NCBI GenBank assembly: GCA_964369475.1
Contig: CAYJFK010000034.1
Span: 1-25,268 of the forward strand
Direction: 5' to 3'
Source of the DNA: CAYJFK01 sp964369475
Lineage (GTDB): Bacteria > Bacillota > Clostridia > Oscillospirales > Feifaniaceae
DNA length: 25,268 bases
The notes below the pieces were generated by a model. It was not told where the DNA came from, did not search any database, and saw only the letters and a list, made by a program, of their open reading frames with translations. Shown piece by piece: positions 14,288 to 23,034 of the stretch (position 1 is the stretch's first letter; each line of letters begins with the position of its first letter). The position numbers and the translations under genes were made by a program.

Positions 14288-14323
14288 AGTAAAGGGCCAC
14301 GCTATACAGCGTGACCCTTTACT
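14288..14323 (+). other. Second leader hairpin before gcvT
   Basis: AGTAAAGGG (14288-14296) pairs with CCCTTTACT (14315-14323), and inner arms CACGCT / AGCGTG enclose ATAC, with one C·A mismatch between. It starts directly after the terminator T-run and ends 27 bases before the gcvT ATG. It has no T-run, so it may stabilise the mRNA after read-through or protect its 5' end. Confidence 0.6.
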
Positions 14324-14350
14324 AATTATCTCAAAAAAGGAGGAAATTTA

Positions 14351-15418
14351 ATGGAGAAAAAAACACCGCTCTATAACGAGCATGTGGCACTCAGCGGCAA
14401 AATAGTACCATTTGCGGGATACCTTTTGCCGGTGCAATACTCGGGTATAATTGCCGAGCACACAGCAGTTAGAACAGATGTCGGCATATTCGATGTATCC
14501 CACATGGGCGAGCTTCTACTCACAGGGGCAGATGCCCTTGCAAATCTAAACTACATAATGACAAACAAATTCGACAGCATGAAGGAGGGCGACTGCCGCT
14601 ACACCGTTATGCTATACGAGGACGGCGGTCAGGTAGATGACCTTATTGTCTACAAAAAAGGGGAGGGGAGCTACCTTCTTGTGCTCAATGCCTCTAACAC
14701 CCAAAAGGACATAGAATGGATAAAATCCCACCTGACAGGGCACTGCCAAGCAGAGGATCTAAGCGACAAAACGGCTCAAATAGCACTACAAGGGCCAAAG
14801 GCTTTGGAGGTTATTTCGAAGTTGTGCGACGAGGCTACACTGCCGACAAAGAATTACACATTTAAAGAGAATATAGAAATAGACGGCATTTCCTGCCTTG
14901 TGTCACGCACAGGTTATACGGGTGAATTTGGCTACGAGATATACATGCCGTCAGAAGGTGCCCCAAAGGTATGGCAAGCACTTTTAAAGGGCGGCGCTAC
15001 CCCCTGCGGACTTGGAGCGAGAGACACGCTAAGGCTGGAAGCCTCCATGCCGCTATACGGGCATGAGCTGTCGGACAAGATTCACATAATGTCGACAGGG
15101 CTTAACTTTGCAATAAAAAAAGACAAGGAAAACTTTATAGGCAAAGAGGCCGTTATAAATGCGCCTGAAGATCTGCCTGTAAGGGTTGGAATTAAGGTGA
15201 CAGGTCGTGGCATTGTAAGAGAGCACGAAGGGCTCTTTGCAAATGGCGAGCAGATAGGCGAGACGACGAGCGGCACGCACCTTCCCCATCTTGGCGCACC
15301 GTATGCAATGGCATATGTCAAAAAGGAGTTTGCCGAGGTAGGAACTCCTCTTACCGCCCTTGTAAGGGGCAGAGAAATTGCGGTAGAGGTAGTACCGCTT
15401 CCATTTTACAAAAAATAA
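14351..15418 (+). CDS. gcvT: Glycine cleavage system T protein (aminomethyltransferase)
   Basis: It transfers the methylene group from the aminomethyl-lipoyl H protein to tetrahydrofolate, releasing ammonia. Family signatures include FAGYLLPVQY (21-30), VGIFDVSHMGEL (44-55) and GGQVDDLIVY (92-101), where D96/D97 covers the conserved catalytic aspartate. The C-terminal barrel domain (about 275-355) is complete. Length (355 aa) is normal. An AAAGGAGG site precedes the ATG. It is the first gene of the riboswitch-controlled operon, with a 21-bp gap to gcvH. Confidence 0.96.
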   Translation: MEKKTPLYNEHVALSGKIVPFAGYLLPVQYSGIIAEHTAVRTDVGIFDVSHMGELLLTGADALANLNYIMTNKFDSMKEGDCRYTVMLYEDGGQVDDLIVYKKGEGSYLLVLNASNTQKDIEWIKSHLTGHCQAEDLSDKTAQIALQGPKALEVISKLCDEATLPTKNYTFKENIEIDGISCLVSRTGYTGEFGYEIYMPSEGAPKVWQALLKGGATPCGLGARDTLRLEASMPLYGHELSDKIHIMSTGLNFAIKKDKENFIGKEAVINAPEDLPVRVGIKVTGRGIVREHEGLFANGEQIGETTSGTHLPHLGAPYAMAYVKKEFAEVGTPLTALVRGREIAVEVVPLPFYKK

Positions 15419-15439
15419 TATTATTAAGGAGATATAATT

Positions 15440-15817
15440 ATGAATACACCAAACAACCTAAAGTACAGCAAATCCCACGAGTGGTTTTTAGACTTAGGAG
15501 GCAATGTTAAGATAGGCCTTACCGACTATGCGCAAGATCAACTTGGCGACATTGTTTTTGTAAACCTACCCGAAGTGGGCGACACCCTTGAAGTTGGCGG
15601 AGTTTTTGGCGATGTTGAGAGCGTTAAGGCGGTATCCGATATATACAGCCCCGCAACAGGAGTTGTAGCCGCTGTAAACGAAGAACTTCGTGATGCCCCC
15701 GAGAAGATAAACGACGACTGCTACGAAGCGTGGCTAATAGAGCTTTCCGATCTATCGACCTGCGAAGAACTGTTAACGGCAGAGCAGTACGAGGAATTTT
15801 GCGCAACTCTTGGATAA
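15440..15817 (+). CDS. gcvH: Glycine cleavage system H protein (lipoyl carrier)
   Basis: This small shuttle protein carries the aminomethyl group on a lipoyl arm between P, T and L proteins. The lipoylation lysine is K63 in GDVESVKAVSD, the canonical H-protein context. The N-terminus SKSHEWFLDLGG and the GLTDYAQDQLGDIVFVNLP segment are typical. Length is 125 aa. AAGGAG precedes the start. No lipoate ligase or synthase gene accompanies the operon here, so lipoylation depends on genes elsewhere. Confidence 0.97.
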   Translation: MNTPNNLKYSKSHEWFLDLGGNVKIGLTDYAQDQLGDIVFVNLPEVGDTLEVGGVFGDVESVKAVSDIYSPATGVVAAVNEELRDAPEKINDDCYEAWLIELSDLSTCEELLTAEQYEEFCATLG

Positions 15818-15849
15818 AACCATAAAATTAAAATAGGGGAGGGAATACC

Positions 15850-17160
15850 ATGGGAAGCTATTTACCGTCAGGCAAGGCGCAGATAGATGAGATGCTCGAA
15901 GTAGTCGGCGCTAAGAGTGTAACAGAGCTCTTTGACGCTGTGCCAAAGGAACTAATGGTAGACAAACTAAACATGGCAAGCGGCATGAGCGAGGCTGAAA
16001 TGTCGGATCTTGTCAGAGGACTTGCAAACAAAAACAAGGTGTACAGCTCTATTTTCAGAGGGGCAGGCGCATACAACCACTACATACCCGCTATCGTTAA
16101 GAGAGTTACCGCAAAAGAGGAGTTTGTAACGGCATATACCCCATATCAGGCCGAGATAAGTCAGGGTATCCTGCAAAATATATTTGAATATCAAACCATG
16201 ATATGCGAGCTCTGCGGCATGGATGCCTCCAACGCCTCGGTATACGACGGCGGCACAGCGGCGGCAGAGGCCGTATCGATGTGCAGAGAGAGAAACAAGA
16301 ACAGGGTTGTTGTTAGCGGCACTGTAAACAGATCGACCCTTGAAGTTATCGAAACATACTGCTTTGGTAGCGAGGCCGATTTGGTCATTGTTGAAGGCAA
16401 AGATGGCAAGACCGACATGGCGGCGCTAAAAGAGACGCTAAAAGAGGGCGACGCTTGTGTATATGCCGAGCAACTAAACTTTTACGGCATGATAGAAGAT
16501 TGCAAGCGCATTGCAGATATGGCGCACGAGGTCGGCGCAAAGTTTATAATGGGTGTAAACCCAATAGCGGCGGCAGTTTTAATGTCGGCAGACGAGTGCG
16601 GCGCAGACATAGCTGTCGGCGAGGGTCAACCCCTCGGTATGCCGCTCTCTTTCGGTGGTCCATACCTTGGATTTATGGCTTGTAAAGCACCACTAACAAG
16701 AAAGCTCCCGGGCAGAATTGTCGGCGAGACGACAGACAGTGTTGGCCGCCGTGCATTTGTTCTAACGCTACAAGCAAGAGAACAGCACATCCGCCGTGAA
16801 AAATCCTCGAGCAACATATGCTCCAACCAAGCACTTTGCGCCATGACGGCCGCTGTATACATGGCAACAATGGGCAAAAAAGGCATGGCAGAGACCGCCA
16901 TGCTCTGCTTTGACAAGGCGCATTATCTCGCCTCGGAGCTTACAAAGATAGATGGATTCGACCTTGTTAACGAGGGCGACTTCTTCCACGAATTTGTTAC
17001 GACCTGCCCAATTTGCACAGACAAGCTAATGGCTCATCTGTCGGACAAGGGCATTCTGGGCGGTCTACCCATAGAGGGCGGCATTTTGTGGTGCGCCACA
17101 GAGCGCAACACGAAAGAGCAGATAGATTGCCTTGTATCGGCAATAAAGGAGGTTTTATAA
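15850..17160 (+). CDS. gcvPA: Glycine dehydrogenase (decarboxylating) subunit 1
   Basis: This is the N-terminal half of the P protein, encoded separately as in many Firmicutes and archaea. It pairs with GcvPB to decarboxylate glycine and load the H protein. Recognisable segments include NMASGMSEAEM near the start, the GAGAYNHYIPAIV region, YDGGTAAAEA, and the LQAREQHIRREKSSSNICSN region (about 304-323), a GcvPA hallmark. The PLP lysine is not expected in this subunit. Length (436 aa) is normal. A GGGGAGGG site lies before the ATG. The stop is one base before the gcvPB start. Confidence 0.96.
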   Translation: MGSYLPSGKAQIDEMLEVVGAKSVTELFDAVPKELMVDKLNMASGMSEAEMSDLVRGLANKNKVYSSIFRGAGAYNHYIPAIVKRVTAKEEFVTAYTPYQAEISQGILQNIFEYQTMICELCGMDASNASVYDGGTAAAEAVSMCRERNKNRVVVSGTVNRSTLEVIETYCFGSEADLVIVEGKDGKTDMAALKETLKEGDACVYAEQLNFYGMIEDCKRIADMAHEVGAKFIMGVNPIAAAVLMSADECGADIAVGEGQPLGMPLSFGGPYLGFMACKAPLTRKLPGRIVGETTDSVGRRAFVLTLQAREQHIRREKSSSNICSNQALCAMTAAVYMATMGKKGMAETAMLCFDKAHYLASELTKIDGFDLVNEGDFFHEFVTTCPICTDKLMAHLSDKGILGGLPIEGGILWCATERNTKEQIDCLVSAIKEVL

Positions 17161-17161
17161 T

Positions 17162-18592
17162 ATGAAACTCATATTCGAAAAATCTCGCACAGGCAAAGGG
17201 TGCACAATTGTGCCGAGTAGCGACGTGCCAAAAGCGGCCTTCCCATCTCTATTTGCAAGGGGGAGCGAACTGCGCCTACCCGAGATGGCAGAGGTAGACA
17301 TAAGCCGTCACTATACCGAGCTAACAGAGGAAGTGCACGGTGTTAACAACGGATTTTACCCACTCGGCAGTTGTACAATGAAGTACAACCCCGCAATAAA
17401 CGAGGAAATGGTAGGGCTTGCAGGCTTTGCCGCCATTCACCCACTGCAACCTGTCTCGACTGTGCAGGGCTGTATGGAGGCACTTCACATTGCCGAATCG
17501 CAGATATGCGAAGTTACGGGAATGGACGCTGTAACCTTCCAACCGGCGGCAGGTGCGCACGGCGAGTTTACAGGCCTTTTGCTAATAAAGGCATACCACC
17601 ACGCAAGGGGCGACTATAAGCGCACAAAGATAATCGTGCCCGATTCCGCCCACGGCACAAATCCTGCCACGACATCTATGACGGGCTATACAGTTGTAAA
17701 TATCCCCTCTTACGAAGACGGCAGTGTTAATGTCGAAAAGCTTCGTGAGGCGGTAGACGACACAACGGCAGGCCTTATGCTAACAAACCCCAACACACTT
17801 GGCATATTCGATAAGAATATACTCGAAATTACCGACATTATCCACAAGGCAGGCGGACTTAACTACTACGACGGCGCAAACCTAAATGCCATTATGGGCA
17901 TAGTTCGCCCGGGTGATATGGGCTTTGATGTTATACATCTAAATCTGCACAAGACAATGTCGACCCCTCACGGCGGCGGTGGCCCTGGGTCGGGTTCTGT
18001 CGGGGTAAAGAATATCCTAAAGCCCTTCCTCCCTGTAACACAGGTCGTAAAATCAGAAGACGGTTATGCCTTTGACGATGCGGCGCAAAGCATTGGACGT
18101 GTTAAGAATTTCTACGGCAACTTCTCTGTTTCTCTAAAGGCACTCTGCTACATGACAATGCTCGGCGCAGAGGGGCTTAAAGAGGCATCTGAAATAGCTG
18201 TGCTAAATGCAAACTACATGAAAAAGCGCTTAGAACAGCATTGCAAGGTCGCAACAGAGGGCTATTGTATGCACGAATTTGTGCTGTCACTCGAGGATAT
18301 TAAGAAGGAAACAAGCGTTACAGCGCTCGACGTGGCAAAGTCCATGATAGACCATAAGATGCATCCGCCTACAATGTACTTCCCCCTAATTGTAAAAGAA
18401 GCGCTAATGTTCGAACCGACCGAAACCGAGTCGAAGGACACATTAGACGATGCCTGCGACATTATAATATCGCTACTTAAAAAGGCATACACAGCACCTG
18501 ACGAGCTACATGCCGCCCCTGTTACAACATCTGTCGGCCGTCCCGACGAAGTTACAGCGGCGAGAAGTCCAAAGTTAAGGTATATGTGGTAG
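17162..18592 (+). CDS. gcvPB: Glycine dehydrogenase (decarboxylating) subunit 2
   Basis: This is the PLP-carrying half of the P protein. The cofactor lysine is K264 in HLNLHKTMSTPHGGGGPG. The region around GVNNGFYPLGSCTMKYNP (60-77) and FQPAAGAHGE (126-135) is strongly conserved in the family. Length (476 aa) is typical for GcvPB. The start lies one base after the gcvPA stop, with AAAGGAGG inside the end of gcvPA, so the two subunits are translationally coupled, as expected for a complex of equal parts. Confidence 0.97.
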   Translation: MKLIFEKSRTGKGCTIVPSSDVPKAAFPSLFARGSELRLPEMAEVDISRHYTELTEEVHGVNNGFYPLGSCTMKYNPAINEEMVGLAGFAAIHPLQPVSTVQGCMEALHIAESQICEVTGMDAVTFQPAAGAHGEFTGLLLIKAYHHARGDYKRTKIIVPDSAHGTNPATTSMTGYTVVNIPSYEDGSVNVEKLREAVDDTTAGLMLTNPNTLGIFDKNILEITDIIHKAGGLNYYDGANLNAIMGIVRPGDMGFDVIHLNLHKTMSTPHGGGGPGSGSVGVKNILKPFLPVTQVVKSEDGYAFDDAAQSIGRVKNFYGNFSVSLKALCYMTMLGAEGLKEASEIAVLNANYMKKRLEQHCKVATEGYCMHEFVLSLEDIKKETSVTALDVAKSMIDHKMHPPTMYFPLIVKEALMFEPTETESKDTLDDACDIIISLLKKAYTAPDELHAAPVTTSVGRPDEVTAARSPKLRYMW

Positions 18593-18593
18593 T

Positions 18594-19931
18594 ATGATGG
18601 ATTTTGACTTAATTGTAATAGGCGGCGGCCCAGGTGGTTACACAGCCGCACTGCACGCCGCAAAGCATGGAAAGAGCGTTGCGATATTCGAAGAAAGCGA
18701 GCTTGGCGGCACATGCCTTAACCGTGGATGTATACCGACAAAGGCACTGCTTAGAAGCTCTAAGCTATACCACGACACGAAAAACAGCGCCGCTCTCGGT
18801 GTGACAGCGCAGGAGGTCGCCTACGACATGGCGGCAATGCACGAGAGCATGTCAAACTCTGTAACAAAGCTTAGAGATGGCATAAAGGGGCTTTGCGACA
18901 AGGCGAAGGTCGCCATTATTAAGGAATATGCAAAAATTACCTCTCCGGGCAGTGTCGAAGCAGGTGGCAAAGATTACAGTGCCGAGAAAATTCTAATAGC
19001 GGTCGGCGGTCGTCCCTCCATGCCCAAAATCGAGGGAATAGACGGGCAGAACATTCACACGAGTGATGAGTTTTTGCAAAGCCCCATAGATCCAAAGAGT
19101 CTTATAATAATAGGTGGCGGAGTTATCGGAGCAGAGTTTGCCGAGATATACAGCCGTCTTGGGTGTAAGGTTACAATGATCGAAGCAATGCCACGCATAC
19201 TGCCTCAACTTGATAGGGAAGTAGGGCAGAGCCTTTCTATGGTGCTCAAAAAGAAGGGTGTCGACATTTTGACCGATTGCAAAGTATCCTCGTTAAAGGG
19301 GAGCGAGCAGAGCGTTCTTTGCAGTTACGAGAAAAAGGGCGAAGTGGGCGAGGTTACAGCCGAAAAGGTGCTTATCTGCACAGGCCGCACCCCGAGCACC
19401 GATAAGCTTTTTGCAGAGGGCTTTAGCGTGGCGACACAAAGGGGCTTTATCGAAATCGACGACAAGTACGAGACAAGTGTCGGCGGCATATACGCAATAG
19501 GCGATGTTACGGTAGGATCGTCCCTTCTCGCTCATGCTGCAGAGGCCGAAGGAGAGAACTTTGCCGCACTTTGCTACGGTGGCGAGACAAAAAATACCAC
19601 GTTAATTCCGGCTGCCGTATTCACCGAACCCGAAATTGCCACAGTAGGCCTTACAGCCGAGGAGGCAAAAGAGCGTGGCATTGCGGTAAAATCGGTAAAA
19701 AAGCTTACCTCCTCCAACGGTAAATCTGTAATAGAGGGTGCAGAAAGAGGTTTTGTTAAACTGATTGTCGCCGAGGAAACGAGCGCACTGCTCGGCGCTA
19801 TCCTCATGTGCAACCACGCAAGCGAAATGATAGGCGGCATAACAACAGCAATAACCAAAGGTGTAACAATAAAAGAGCTCGAAGCTACAATCTTCCCCCA
19901 CCCCACAATAAGCGAAACAATAATTTCATAA
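18594..19931 (+). CDS. lpdA: Dihydrolipoamide dehydrogenase (L protein of glycine cleavage)
   Basis: It reoxidises the dihydrolipoyl arm of the H protein, passing electrons through FAD and a disulfide to NAD+. The FAD site is VIGGGPGGYTAALHAA (8-23), the redox disulfide is C41-x4-C46 in GGTCLNRGCIPTK, the NAD site is IIIGGGVIGAEFAEIYSRLG, and the His-Glu pair is in HPTISE near the C-terminus. Unusually, only four residues follow that motif, while most family members continue about 10-25 more. The stop codon (19929-19931) overlaps the terminator stem. The start is one base after the gcvPB stop with only a weak ribosome binding site, so coupled translation is likely; ATG at 18594 or 18597 are equivalent choices. 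As the last gene of the gcv operon, its role is clear. Confidence 0.95.
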   Translation: MMDFDLIVIGGGPGGYTAALHAAKHGKSVAIFEESELGGTCLNRGCIPTKALLRSSKLYHDTKNSAALGVTAQEVAYDMAAMHESMSNSVTKLRDGIKGLCDKAKVAIIKEYAKITSPGSVEAGGKDYSAEKILIAVGGRPSMPKIEGIDGQNIHTSDEFLQSPIDPKSLIIIGGGVIGAEFAEIYSRLGCKVTMIEAMPRILPQLDREVGQSLSMVLKKKGVDILTDCKVSSLKGSEQSVLCSYEKKGEVGEVTAEKVLICTGRTPSTDKLFAEGFSVATQRGFIEIDDKYETSVGGIYAIGDVTVGSSLLAHAAEAEGENFAALCYGGETKNTTLIPAAVFTEPEIATVGLTAEEAKERGIAVKSVKKLTSSNGKSVIEGAERGFVKLIVAEETSALLGAILMCNHASEMIGGITTAITKGVTIKELEATIFPHPTISETIIS

Positions 19932-19971
19932 TAACAGAAGGCGGTCGAAAAATCGACCGCCTTCTGTTATT
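19930..19971 (+). terminator. Terminator of the gcv operon
   Basis: A perfect 19-bp stem (19930-19948 with 19953-19971) with an AAAA loop. It overlaps the last two bases of the lpd stop codon. The sequence after it is not T-rich on the plus strand; on the minus strand it is followed by TATGAAATT, so its strength may come from the stem itself. Confidence 0.75.
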
Positions 19972-19982
19972 ACAATAAAACC

Positions 19983-20004
19983 AAAAATTGCCAAAGCAAT
20001 TTTT
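19983..20004. other. Hairpin next to the 7-bp repeat
   Basis: AAAAATTGC (19983-19991) pairs with GCAATTTTT (19996-20004) around CAAA. It ends in a T-run on both strands and may terminate the minus-strand trxB-like operon. Confidence 0.6.
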
Positions 20005-20010
20005 CACCAT

Positions 20011-20066
20011 AGCTCTTACTTCTTACTTCTTAGCTCTTAGCTCTTACATCTTAGCTCTTACTTATT
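20011..20066. repeat. Seven-base tandem repeat, eight units
   Basis: Eight consecutive 7-mers run 20011-20066: AGCTCTT (x4), ACTTCTT (x2), ACATCTT and ACTTATT, all near the consensus ASYTCTT. The last unit includes the stop codon of the trxB-like gene. On the minus strand each unit reads AAGnnnT, and the junctions create TAA; because 7 is not a multiple of 3, three successive units place TAA in all three frames. Confidence 0.8.
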
Positions 20067-20910
20067 TCTTGGTCGCCAAAACCATGGCCGTACCGGCAAT
20101 CGCACCTTCTCCGACCGCTGTCGAAATCTGACGAAGCCCACCTATACAGTCGCCTGCCGCAAAGACATTTGGTACAGAGGTCTGCATGTTTTTGTCTACC
20201 TCTATGCCCTCGCTACCGATAACAATGCCTGCCGAGCGAGCAAAGTCGACAGCAGAGGCAACGCCTATCGCAACAAAAAGTCCATCGACCTTAATGCGGC
20301 TACCATCGGCAAGCTCTACCTCCTCAAGCTTGTCCGTACCGTGCAGTTTAACAGGGGCTGTGCCGACCGTCTTTATCTCGCCAAAGTTTGTCTCTGTCTC
20401 GCCATCGGTAAGCACGGTAACACTGCCTGCAAAATGCGAGAGTTCCTCAGCCTCTGCGTGGGCATAGTCGCCGCCGCCAAGCACTGCTACATTCTTCCCT
20501 TTAAAGAAAAAACCATCGCAAACAGCGCAGTAGCTAACACCTCTGCCCTCAAACTGATCAAGGTTAAGCCCCTTCTTTTTTGTCCTGCCGGCTCCCGTTG
20601 CAAGCAGTAGCGACCTGCCTTCAAATGTGCCTTTGTTTGTGTGCACAATCATGCTTCCGTATGGCTCTAACTTGACAACCTGACAATCGACAACCTCGAC
20701 ACCAAGTCGCTTTATCTGCGCCATACCTGCATCCAAAAGTTGCTTGCCGGAAACCGTTTCGGCAAAGCCAAAATAGTTGTCGACATGCTCTGCCCTCTCG
20801 AGAGCCGAGCCCCCATTTGTCAAAAGCAGTGTAGATCTACCTGCCCTTTGCGTGTAAAGTGCCGCCGACATTCCGGCAGGGCCTGCGCCGATTATAATGC
20901 AATCGTACAT
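20062..20910 (-). CDS. Thioredoxin reductase-like flavoprotein
   Basis: This FAD-dependent disulfide oxidoreductase is in the thioredoxin-reductase family. The FAD motif GAGPAGMSAALY is at 8-19, the redox-active pair is C128-x2-C131 in YCAVCDG, the second nucleotide-binding loop is GGGDYAHAEAEEL (145-157), and the C-terminal FAD motif VFAAGDCIGG is present. The HRRxxxR motif that binds the NADPH phosphate is missing: that region reads VTVLTDGETET. It may therefore use NADH or ferredoxin, as some clostridial members do. At 282 aa it is shorter than the usual 305-320. The ATG has GGAGG upstream. It is 99 bp downstream of recG and convergent with the gcv operon. No thioredoxin gene is adjacent, so the partner is unknown. 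Confidence 0.85.
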   Translation of the reverse strand: MYDCIIIGAGPAGMSAALYTQRAGRSTLLLTNGGSALERAEHVDNYFGFAETVSGKQLLDAGMAQIKRLGVEVVDCQVVKLEPYGSMIVHTNKGTFEGRSLLLATGAGRTKKKGLNLDQFEGRGVSYCAVCDGFFFKGKNVAVLGGGDYAHAEAEELSHFAGSVTVLTDGETETNFGEIKTVGTAPVKLHGTDKLEEVELADGSRIKVDGLFVAIGVASAVDFARSAGIVIGSEGIEVDKNMQTSVPNVFAAGDCIGGLRQISTAVGEGAIAGTAMVLATKK

Positions 20911-20927
20911 GTTTTTAATCCTCCAAT

Positions 20928-20955
20928 TTTATACTATTTGTATATTAATTTGCAA
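20928..20955 (-). promoter_or_regulatory. Candidate promoter of the thioredoxin reductase-like gene
   Basis: On the minus strand TTGCAA (20950-20955) and TATAAA (20928-20933) are separated by 16 bases in the AT-rich gap after recG. This would let the gene be expressed apart from the asp23-fakA-recG operon. Confidence 0.4.
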
Positions 20956-21009
20956 AATCTACAAAATGTATGCAAATTATCGTAAATTTTATCCTGTTAT
21001 TCCCTAAAA

Positions 21010-23034
21010 TCAGTTCAAAGAGGTCTGCCGCTCGCTAAACATTTCTTCGATACGCTCCCTTAAAAGAGGGTAGCCGTTAAGCTGCGGATCTCGATTTAAG
21101 AGCTCCGCCGCTGCCTTGTTTGCGACCTCGATAGTTGCGCTGTCTGCCGCTAAATCGGCTACGGCAAGGGCGGGCAGACCGTGCTGACGCTCGCCAAAAA
21201 AATCGCCCGGCCCACGCAGTTCCAAATCTCGCCTTGCAATTTCAAAGCCGTCGTTTGTCGTGCTCATAACGGCAAGCCGCTCGGCAGTCTGCTCGCCGCC
21301 GCCCCCTTTAAAGAGAACGCAATAGGACTTGTGTCGCCCTCTGCCGACTCTGCCCCTGAGCTGGTGCAGTTGAGACAGCCCAAAACGCTCGGCATTCTCG
21401 ACTACCATAAGACTTGCATTTGGCACATCGACACCGACTTCAACTACCGTAGTCGAAACAAGGCAGTCTATCTCTCCCGATGCAAACTGCGACATCAAAG
21501 CCTCTTTTTCGCTCGCCTTCATCTTGCCGTGAAGCGCCTCTACCCTGTATGGCGCAATGCTCTTTTTTAAATAGTCAGTATGACTTAGCACATCATGCCG
21601 CCCGTCCTCCTCCTCCGTTTCGATAAGAGGGCAGACGACAAAGACCTGACGGCCCTCCGAAATCTGCTTAACCATAAAGCTGTTTATACGCTCCCTCATG
21701 TCCTCGCCCACAACAAAAGTATCTATCTGCTGTCTGCCCTTTGGCATCTCGTCGAGGGCCGATACATCGAGGTCGCCGTATATCATGAGCGCAAGCGTGC
21801 GTGGAATGGGGGTCGCCGACATAACAAGGGTGTGCGGACTCTCGCCCTTTTCCGACAGCGCCGCACGTTGCGACACGCCAAAGCGGTGCTGCTCGTCCGT
21901 TATAACGAGGGCTAAGTTTTTAAACTTAACGCCCCCCGATATAAGGGCATGTGTGCCGACCGCCACCGCCGCCCCTGCCTCGATCTTTGCCGTCGCCGCC
22001 CTCTTTTCAGCTACCTTCATACTGCCCGTTAACAGTACGACCTCGACCCCCAATGGCGACAGCATGGCAGATAGTGTTCTGTAATGCTGTTCGGCTAAAA
22101 TTTCGGTAGGCGACATCATGGCGCTCTGTGCCCCACCCATTGCGGCATTATAGCAAAGTGCTGCTGCAACGGCAGTCTTTCCCGAGCCTACATCGCCCTG
22201 TACAAGCCTGTTCATTGGCACCTTGCCCGACATATCGTCCATGGCGGAAGCTATAACCCTCTGTTGCGCCCCTGTCAGCTCAAATGGCAAGGAGGAAAAA
22301 AAGGGCGACATGTCGCACGGTAAAATGGGTCGCCCCACTTCTTCCCTTACCCGTCGTCCGAGCATCGACAGCCCGAGTGAGAGCAAAAAGAGCTCCTCGA
22401 AGGCAAGTCGCCGCCTTGCTTCGAATAGATCCTCCGTGTCATGCGGCCTGTGCACAGCCTCGTATGCATCGCCTATCGGCATAAGGGAGTAGAGCGTTTT
22501 TATATCCTCGGGCAGAATATCTGCAACCTTGTCGGCATAAAGCGACAGTGCCGACGACACAAAGTTGCGCATAACATTTTGCGATAGCCCTGCCGTTAGC
22601 TTGTATATAGGCATTATTGCGGTCGCTTCGGGGCTATCAGGCTTTGCGACCTCAGGGTTTGCCATGCTACGCTTTATAAGGTCGCCCTCGACCTTGCCGA
22701 AAAAGACATATTGCTCGCCCTTTTTTATGCTGTTCTTGCGCCACGGCTGGTTAAAATATGTCACATCCATGCCGCCGGTCTCGTCCTCGACCCTAAATCG
22801 CACGAGCTCCATGCCCTTTCTAAGCCGAACATGAGAAGGCATTGTAGCTACTACCGCCCGAATAGAGCTCATAGCTCCAACGACAGACGCACCTATGGGC
22901 ACGACATTCCGTCTGTCCTCATAGGTGCGTGGATAGTGGCATATCAAATCAAGCCCTGTAAATACAGACAGCTTTTCAAACTGTTTAACTCTTGCAGGGC
23001 CTACGCCCTTTATATCTTCTAACGGAAAACTCAT
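21010..23034 (-). CDS. recG: ATP-dependent DNA helicase RecG
   Basis: RecG remodels stalled replication forks and recombination intermediates. Residues 1-40 open with DIKGVGPARVKQFEKL, the N-terminal helix-hairpin-helix; the wedge/OB domain follows at about 55-150. Helicase motifs are Walker A GDVGSGKT (280-287), DEQH (380-383), SATPIPRT (406-413), VVEVGVDVPNA and QLRGRVGRG. Length (674 aa) is normal. Its ATG overlaps the fakA stop by four bases (ATGA), indicating coupled translation. The asp23-fakA-recG order is conserved in Firmicutes. Confidence 0.97.
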   Translation of the reverse strand: MSFPLEDIKGVGPARVKQFEKLSVFTGLDLICHYPRTYEDRRNVVPIGASVVGAMSSIRAVVATMPSHVRLRKGMELVRFRVEDETGGMDVTYFNQPWRKNSIKKGEQYVFFGKVEGDLIKRSMANPEVAKPDSPEATAIMPIYKLTAGLSQNVMRNFVSSALSLYADKVADILPEDIKTLYSLMPIGDAYEAVHRPHDTEDLFEARRRLAFEELFLLSLGLSMLGRRVREEVGRPILPCDMSPFFSSLPFELTGAQQRVIASAMDDMSGKVPMNRLVQGDVGSGKTAVAAALCYNAAMGGAQSAMMSPTEILAEQHYRTLSAMLSPLGVEVVLLTGSMKVAEKRAATAKIEAGAAVAVGTHALISGGVKFKNLALVITDEQHRFGVSQRAALSEKGESPHTLVMSATPIPRTLALMIYGDLDVSALDEMPKGRQQIDTFVVGEDMRERINSFMVKQISEGRQVFVVCPLIETEEEDGRHDVLSHTDYLKKSIAPYRVEALHGKMKASEKEALMSQFASGEIDCLVSTTVVEVGVDVPNASLMVVENAERFGLSQLHQLRGRVGRGRHKSYCVLFKGGGGEQTAERLAVMSTTNDGFEIARRDLELRGPGDFFGERQHGLPALAVADLAADSATIEVANKAAAELLNRDPQLNGYPLLRERIEEMFSERQTSLN

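Noticed and set aside
20011..20066. CRISPR-like array
   Set aside because: Units are 7 bp and contiguous, without spacers; no cas genes are present.
14351..20910. Glycine reductase (Stickland) cluster
   Set aside because: Only cleavage-system genes are present; no grd selenoprotein genes or selenocysteine signals were seen, and the flavoprotein is on the opposite strand.
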